Shown: positions 59,841-64,000 of the stretch, in pieces
Position numbering within the stretch: the stretch's first letter is position 1
How the letters are laid out: every line of letters starts with the position of its first letter
From: UBA1067 sp050874585
Lineage (GTDB): Bacteria; Verrucomicrobiota; Kiritimatiellia; RFP12; UBA1067
Length of the DNA: 64,000 nucleotides
NCBI GenBank assembly: GCA_050874585.1
Contig: JBNMKZ010000008.1
Span: forward strand, 1 to 64,000
Reading direction: 5' to 3'
Program-made: the position numbers and the translations under genes
The notes under the pieces: generated by a model
Told to the model about the DNA's origin: nothing
Seen by the model: only the letters and a program-made list of their open reading frames with translations
Databases searched by the model: none

Positions 59841-62800
59841 TTAGCGGACAATCAGCCGGAAGCCACTTTCGAACCGAAGGTAGCCGTTCGCGTCAATCGT
59901 GACGGGCTTCCGAACGCCACTCGCGCTCTCGTAGCGAATCTGCACCAACTGGTCGGCCGTCAACGCATCGGCACTCGTTCCAATGCGAATCGAGCGCGAC
60001 TTCGCCTGCCCGCGAATGGTCAGCGTGGCATCCGATGCCCATGCGACGGATGCCGAATCCTCAAAGGCAATGCACCCGCCCTCGGCGACCTCAATGGCCG
60101 AATCGCCGCCGACCAGGAGCGCACCGAGTTTGCCCGCACAAGTCGAACCAAGCCGAATCGCACCCGCGTCAATCTTGAAAACGCCCTGCGGCTCATTGTG
60201 CGTCGCCGCCGTGAGAAGCATCGTCCCCGCGCCCGTCTTCCAGACACCGCAGTTCTCGCGCAAGGCCTCGCCCTGATAAAGGTTTACGCCCTCGCGGTCA
60301 ACGATCGGCGACTCCAGCGTGAAATCGACCGCCGCGTCACCCGTCACATCCGCCACGATGAACTTGACGCCCATCTTGTGGTTGGCCGCCGTTGCGGGGG
60401 CCTGGTAGCCAACCATCATGTCCTCCGCCGCGAAGGTGCTGGGACTCGTGCCGCCGACATTGACGAAACTCCAGTTGTCGTAATAGTCCTTGAAACCGAC
60501 ACCCACCCGCGAACCCGTGAAGGTCGCGCCATCGCTCATGTTCAACAGGTAGACAATCGGATAGGAACTCGCCGTATTCTCGTTCGCCACCGCGCCACCG
60601 ACAAGATACCACGGCTTGGAAACGCCCATGGCCGAGGGGTGAGCGAGGCGGACAAGACCGTCAGCATAGACGTAAATCGGGCCGCCCCCACTACACGGAC
60701 CCCAATAACCATAGGTCTCGCCAATCGAGAGGTCACCACCGGCGAGGACCTTCGTGCCCGCGCCACCGGTAGGCAATGTGTTATAACCCGAAGCCGTCGC
60801 CCGCCCCGAGACATTCAGTTCCCAGTCATGCCCCTTGTTCGCGGTCAGCTTAACGCCTTCTCCCGAGATGAGGACGCGTCCCGAACCGACATTCGTGAGC
60901 GACCCCTTGACCTCAATCGCCGCCGTCCCCGCCAGCTCGAAAAGTGCACCCGAATTGACCGTGACATTCTCCGAAAAGGTGCCGCCGCCCAGCGTACCCG
61001 TATCAACAACACGAAAAGCACCAGCCTCCAGCGTATACCCCCCCCCCCCAGAGATGGCACAATCGCCCGCAATCTCTACGGCCATCTCCGTCGGAATCGC
61101 CCCCTTGAGCGAGCACGCGAAGTCATACATCGCAACCCAGTAATTTTGAATCTGGACATTCTCATCGCACAGGTCGCACCCGAAGTCACGACGGAATTCA
61201 TAGGCATCAAAGTCGCAGTCCCAGGTCGTCTTCTCACCGTGGACAAGGCACCCATAAATCGCACCCCCCAACGCATCCTTGACATAGATGACGGACGCAT
61301 AAATGCCGTCCGCCTTCTGCTGGAGTTTCACCTTCACGGCGGTAATGACCGTACCCTCAGCCTCCGTCGTCAAGGCCTTGAGCAGAAAGGTCACCGAATC
61401 CGTCTCGGGATCATACGTCCAGTTGTAGATGCCCTCCTTGTTCTGGACGACATCGTTGTTGACGCGCCGTGTGCTCTTGCTTCCCCAACAGGTATCCAGC
61501 GCGAAACTGAAGCTTTCGATATTGGCAAGCTTGGCGGCGGCGGGGAGAATCTTACGAGTTTCGGTGCTCACCATGTAGACGGGACTCGCCAGTTTCAGAA
61601 CCGCGTCACTCGATTCGCCGATGGCCTGCGAATAACCCGCACTTCCGCCGAGGGCATTCTCAAACCGAAAAACGCCATTCGCGCCGAAGCGCACGCCTTC
61701 GCCCGTCGTAAACGTCAACGAGTCGCCCGTGAAGACGACTCGTTCAGCAGTTGCGACATTCAGAATCTTCGCGACACTTTTTTCACCAACGACCGCAACG
61801 GTCGATGAGTTAGGAAAAACGGCAATCGATCCCGCCTTCCAGGCGGTTGCAACTCCATCCTCCGTGAACCAATTCAGCGTCCCGTCATCCCAGACCCCGC
61901 TGGCTCCGCCGCCCCAGATGAGCGCATCCTTCCCTTTCGGGAAATAGGACGATTCAATCGCATCCTGCACCTCGGCGGGAACGCCCGCCAGGGCGTAGGT
62001 CGCCGTCACCGTGAGGTCTCCCGTGACGGCATTGAAAGGCTGGTCCCAAGCGCGAAAAGCGCCGCCCTTGTAAGTCTTGCCCGTCATGTCAGGTGCCGTC
62101 GCCGATGCGCCCGTCTTGACATAGACAACCGCGAGTTCCGTGCCATCGGCATCCACGAACGTCACCTTGCAGAGTTTCTCGTAAAGTGCCGTCACCGTGA
62201 TGTCCGACAGGACCTTCATCACGCCCTTATCCCATCCCGTAAAGGCATAGCCCTCGTAAGTCGGTGCGGCAGGTGCCAACGCGGCGAGATCGAGCGTACC
62301 AACATTCGCCTCAACCGTGCCAACCGTCTCGCCGTCCTTTCCCACGTAGGTCACCGTCACCTTGGCATCGGCATAAGACACTTCCCACACCGTCAGCTTC
62401 ACGTTGTTCAGGCACACCGCCATCCAGGCGGTCGAGTTGGCGAGATCTTCCGGCGTCGTGCGATAGTCCGCCGCAACCGTGTCCGCCGCCGCCGTGTCGC
62501 CATTGAACCCGTAGGCCTTGTCGTACGGATAAAGCGCATACACAACCTGTCCATAGACATCCGCACCGACCTGTGTCAGTTCAAGCTTGGTCGCCGTCAG
62601 CAGGCTCTTGCCCGCGCCCCCCTTCGCCTGGAACTGACACGTCAGCGTGGTCCCATCGTTCTCATAGTAGTAGATGCCGGCCTTATCCGCACCCGCCGCG
62701 CAGCATTCGTCCAGCACCCAGGTTGTCGGGTTCGTCCCCGCATTCCGTTCGTCAATATGCAGGGTGGAGTAGTCGGCCGAAAGGCCGATGACATTCTCCA

Positions 62801-64000
62801 ACTTGACACCCGTGAACAGCAGTTTCTTCTCGCCCTTGAGAATCGTCGCCGATTCGGCCGTCTTCTCAACCGTCTTGGCGGTGGCCCCCGCCAGACGGAA
62901 AAGATACCCGTCGTCGTCCACCGCCAGCACGGCCGTCGGATCGTCCTGAATCGAAATCGCCGCGAGTTGCGCACTCGAAAGTCCATTCGCATCCGTGCCG
63001 ATGCGCACATCCCCGACCTTGGGTGCGCGGGCAAGCGTCAGGTGTCCGCCCCAACTGGCCGACGCGGACGCGGCAAACGAAACCGCCGCGCCGTCGGCGA
63101 TGTCGAGCGTCGAATCGCCCTTCACGACCAACGCACCGAACGTCGCCTTGGCCGTTGACGGGAACACGACCGTGCCCGCCTGCAGGATGAGCGCGGCAGT
63201 CGGCGCGACCGTCTTGCCGCTCGACAGCGTCAGCTTGTCCGCTCCCTTCTTGAGGAAGCCGAACATCTCGGGCGAATTGACACGAATCTGGCTCGCCTCT
63301 TTCGCCGTCAGAGGTGACGCGACCGTCAGCGGTCCGTCGCAGATGAACCTCAGCTGAACGGGGTACACCGTCGCATCCGGCGAAAACCCGAGGCGAATTT
63401 CATCAAAGTCGACGAGCGACTCCTCCGTCCCCGTCTGCCACAGGAACGACCCGGAGTACTGGGCCGTATCCGAACCGTTGTAATAGGCGTTGTTGCCAGC
63501 CTCCATCTTGCGACCGGTCAAGTGGGCACCGTTGGAGAGGTGGACCTTATAGAGGATGTTGCCCCACCCGTCGTACTCGTTCACGAGCGTGCCGCCCTCG
63601 ACACGCGTCGGCTTGTAGATGCCCATGGACGAACCGGTCGTCAGCTTCAGCGTGCCGCCCTTCTCGACGTGGATGTCGCCGCCCGCACCCTGCGGGCCCC
63701 AGGCACCGTAAGTCGCACCAATCGAGAGCTCGCCACCGTCCAAGATTCGCGTCGCGCCCGCACCGTCCGTCAGGCAGTTGTAGGTAGCCGGCTTCGTCTG
63801 CGCCTTGCCGGAAATGGCAAAGTCAATGGCCTTGCCATCCAGGTTCAGCGTTGCCGTCGAGCCGGCGGCGAGCCGAATCCGTCCACCATTCGCCGTGGTG
63901 AGCGAAAGTGCCGAGCCATCAATCTGAAGATCCTGCCCCTCTATAACCGCCTCACCGAAGTTGACGTTCACGGGCACCGTCGGCAATGTCGGGAAGACAA
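59841..64000 (-). CDS. Giant secreted surface protein, N-terminus beyond the window
   Basis: At least ~1385 residues; the frame is open to the right edge, so the true start is outside. It is Ala/Gly/Thr-rich with many short beta-strand repeats, as in beta-helical adhesins. In the middle (about 61990-62370) two InlB-type/Flg_new repeats are seen (VTVTYVGKDGETVGT...YEGYAFTGWDKG...VLSDITVTALYEK; CKVTFVDADGTEL...). An in-frame poly-G12 tract (61038-61049) encodes Gly4. It ends in GFRLIVR, matching the end of the protein at 7197. Probably a host- or glycan-contact surface protein; no enzyme domain is seen. Confidence 0.75.
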   Translation of the reverse strand, partial: VFPTLPTVPVNVNFGEAVIEGQDLQIDGSALSLTTANGGRIRLAAGSTATLNLDGKAIDFAISGKAQTKPATYNCLTDGAGATRILDGGELSIGATYGAWGPQGAGGDIHVEKGGTLKLTTGSSMGIYKPTRVEGGTLVNEYDGWGNILYKVHLSNGAHLTGRKMEAGNNAYYNGSDTAQYSGSFLWQTGTEESLVDFDEIRLGFSPDATVYPVQLRFICDGPLTVASPLTAKEASQIRVNSPEMFGFLKKGADKLTLSSGKTVAPTAALILQAGTVVFPSTAKATFGALVVKGDSTLDIADGAAVSFAASASASWGGHLTLARAPKVGDVRIGTDANGLSSAQLAAISIQDDPTAVLAVDDDGYLFRLAGATAKTVEKTAESATILKGEKKLLFTGVKLENVIGLSADYSTLHIDERNAGTNPTTWVLDECCAAGADKAGIYYYENDGTTLTCQFQAKGGAGKSLLTATKLELTQVGADVYGQVVYALYPYDKAYGFNGDTAAADTVAADYRTTPEDLANSTAWMAVCLNNVKLTVWEVSYADAKVTVTYVGKDGETVGTVEANVGTLDLAALAPAAPTYEGYAFTGWDKGVMKVLSDITVTALYEKLCKVTFVDADGTELAVVYVKTGASATAPDMTGKTYKGGAFRAWDQPFNAVTGDLTVTATYALAGVPAEVQDAIESSYFPKGKDALIWGGGASGVWDDGTLNWFTEDGVATAWKAGSIAVFPNSSTVAVVGEKSVAKILNVATAERVVFTGDSLTFTTGEGVRFGANGVFRFENALGGSAGYSQAIGESSDAVLKLASPVYMVSTETRKILPAAAKLANIESFSFALDTCWGSKSTRRVNNDVVQNKEGIYNWTYDPETDSVTFLLKALTTEAEGTVITAVKVKLQQKADGIYASVIYVKDALGGAIYGCLVHGEKTTWDCDFDAYEFRRDFGCDLCDENVQIQNYWVAMYDFACSLKGAIPTEMAVEIAGDCAISGGGGYTLEAGAFRVVDTGTLGGGTFSENVTVNSGALFELAGTAAIEVKGSLTNVGSGRVLISGEGVKLTANKGHDWELNVSGRATASGYNTLPTGGAGTKVLAGGDLSIGETYGYWGPCSGGGPIYVYADGLVRLAHPSAMGVSKPWYLVGGAVANENTASSYPIVYLLNMSDGATFTGSRVGVGFKDYYDNWSFVNVGGTSPSTFAAEDMMVGYQAPATAANHKMGVKFIVADVTGDAAVDFTLESPIVDREGVNLYQGEALRENCGVWKTGAGTMLLTAATHNEPQGVFKIDAGAIRLGSTCAGKLGALLVGGDSAIEVAEGGCIAFEDSASVAWASDATLTIRGQAKSRSIRIGTSADALTADQLVQIRYESASGVRKPVTIDANGYLRFESGFRLIVR
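61038..61049 (-). repeat. Poly-G tract (12) in the giant surface protein
   Basis: Twelve consecutive C on the plus strand, read as Ser-Gly4-Tyr. A slip of one base would truncate the last ~390 residues, including the C-terminal GFRLIVR motif. Confidence 0.75.

Overview
The window looks like a chromosome segment of an uncultured gut-type member of the PVC superphylum, most plausibly Verrucomicrobiota class Kiritimatiellae. This is inferred from gene content: large secreted glycosidase-like proteins, an HU-like protein, a DUF4469-type DNA-binding protein, an LpxC-like protein (so a Gram-negative envelope) and giant low-complexity surface proteins. Almost all space is coding. No tRNA, rRNA or CRISPR array was recognised.

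Layout. (1) 1-14786, minus strand: ligA, a secreted clan-A glycosidase-like protein, a secreted discoidin/beta-helix protein, htpG, and a second secreted glycosidase-like protein. (2) 14920-17298, plus strand: an LpxC-like deacetylase overlapping a DEDDh exonuclease, then an HU-like gene with a strong terminator. (3) 17414-41806, minus strand: a large lower-GC exopolysaccharide/O-antigen locus. It has a flippase (Wzx), a polymerase/ligase (Wzy), about nine glycosyltransferases, two polysaccharide pyruvyl transferases, an FrhB-like protein, a nitroreductase, LicD with a cytidylyltransferase, and a hexapeptide acetyltransferase. It is interrupted by an AAA_14/DUF4143 ATPase, a decayed AlbA_2-type gene and a plus-strand HU/DUF4469 gene. 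Many genes overlap by ATGA or GTGA, so long coupled operons are likely. (4) 41829-47853: a dGTPase, an ATPase remnant, an IS1202-like insertion sequence, and a hybrid histidine kinase broken by an in-frame TAG. (5) 47856-58714, minus strand: a PHP-type metallohydrolase, uppP, gspF, serA, a repeat-rich spacer, a Cys-rich membrane winged-helix regulator with a Cys-rich lipoprotein, mnmA, a DUF3034 outer-membrane protein, metY and cysK. (6) 58925-64000: a transporter remnant, a metallo-beta-lactamase-fold hydrolase, and a giant surface protein that runs off the right edge.

The least expected signal is a family of intergenic arrays. Four loci (68-155, 11665-11752, 24238-24325, 53247-53334) each hold four palindromic or inverted units at exactly 22-bp spacing, each locus with its own core sequence. 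They lie near two other dispersed intergenic repeats. Other notable features are leaderless-looking promoters (TGnTATAAT placed 6-10 nt before ATG), three poly-G tracts of 10, 12 and 13 in surface-related genes (candidate phase-variation loci), a shared C-terminal GFRLI(I/V)R motif on two secreted proteins, and the Cys-rich lipoprotein/regulator pair.
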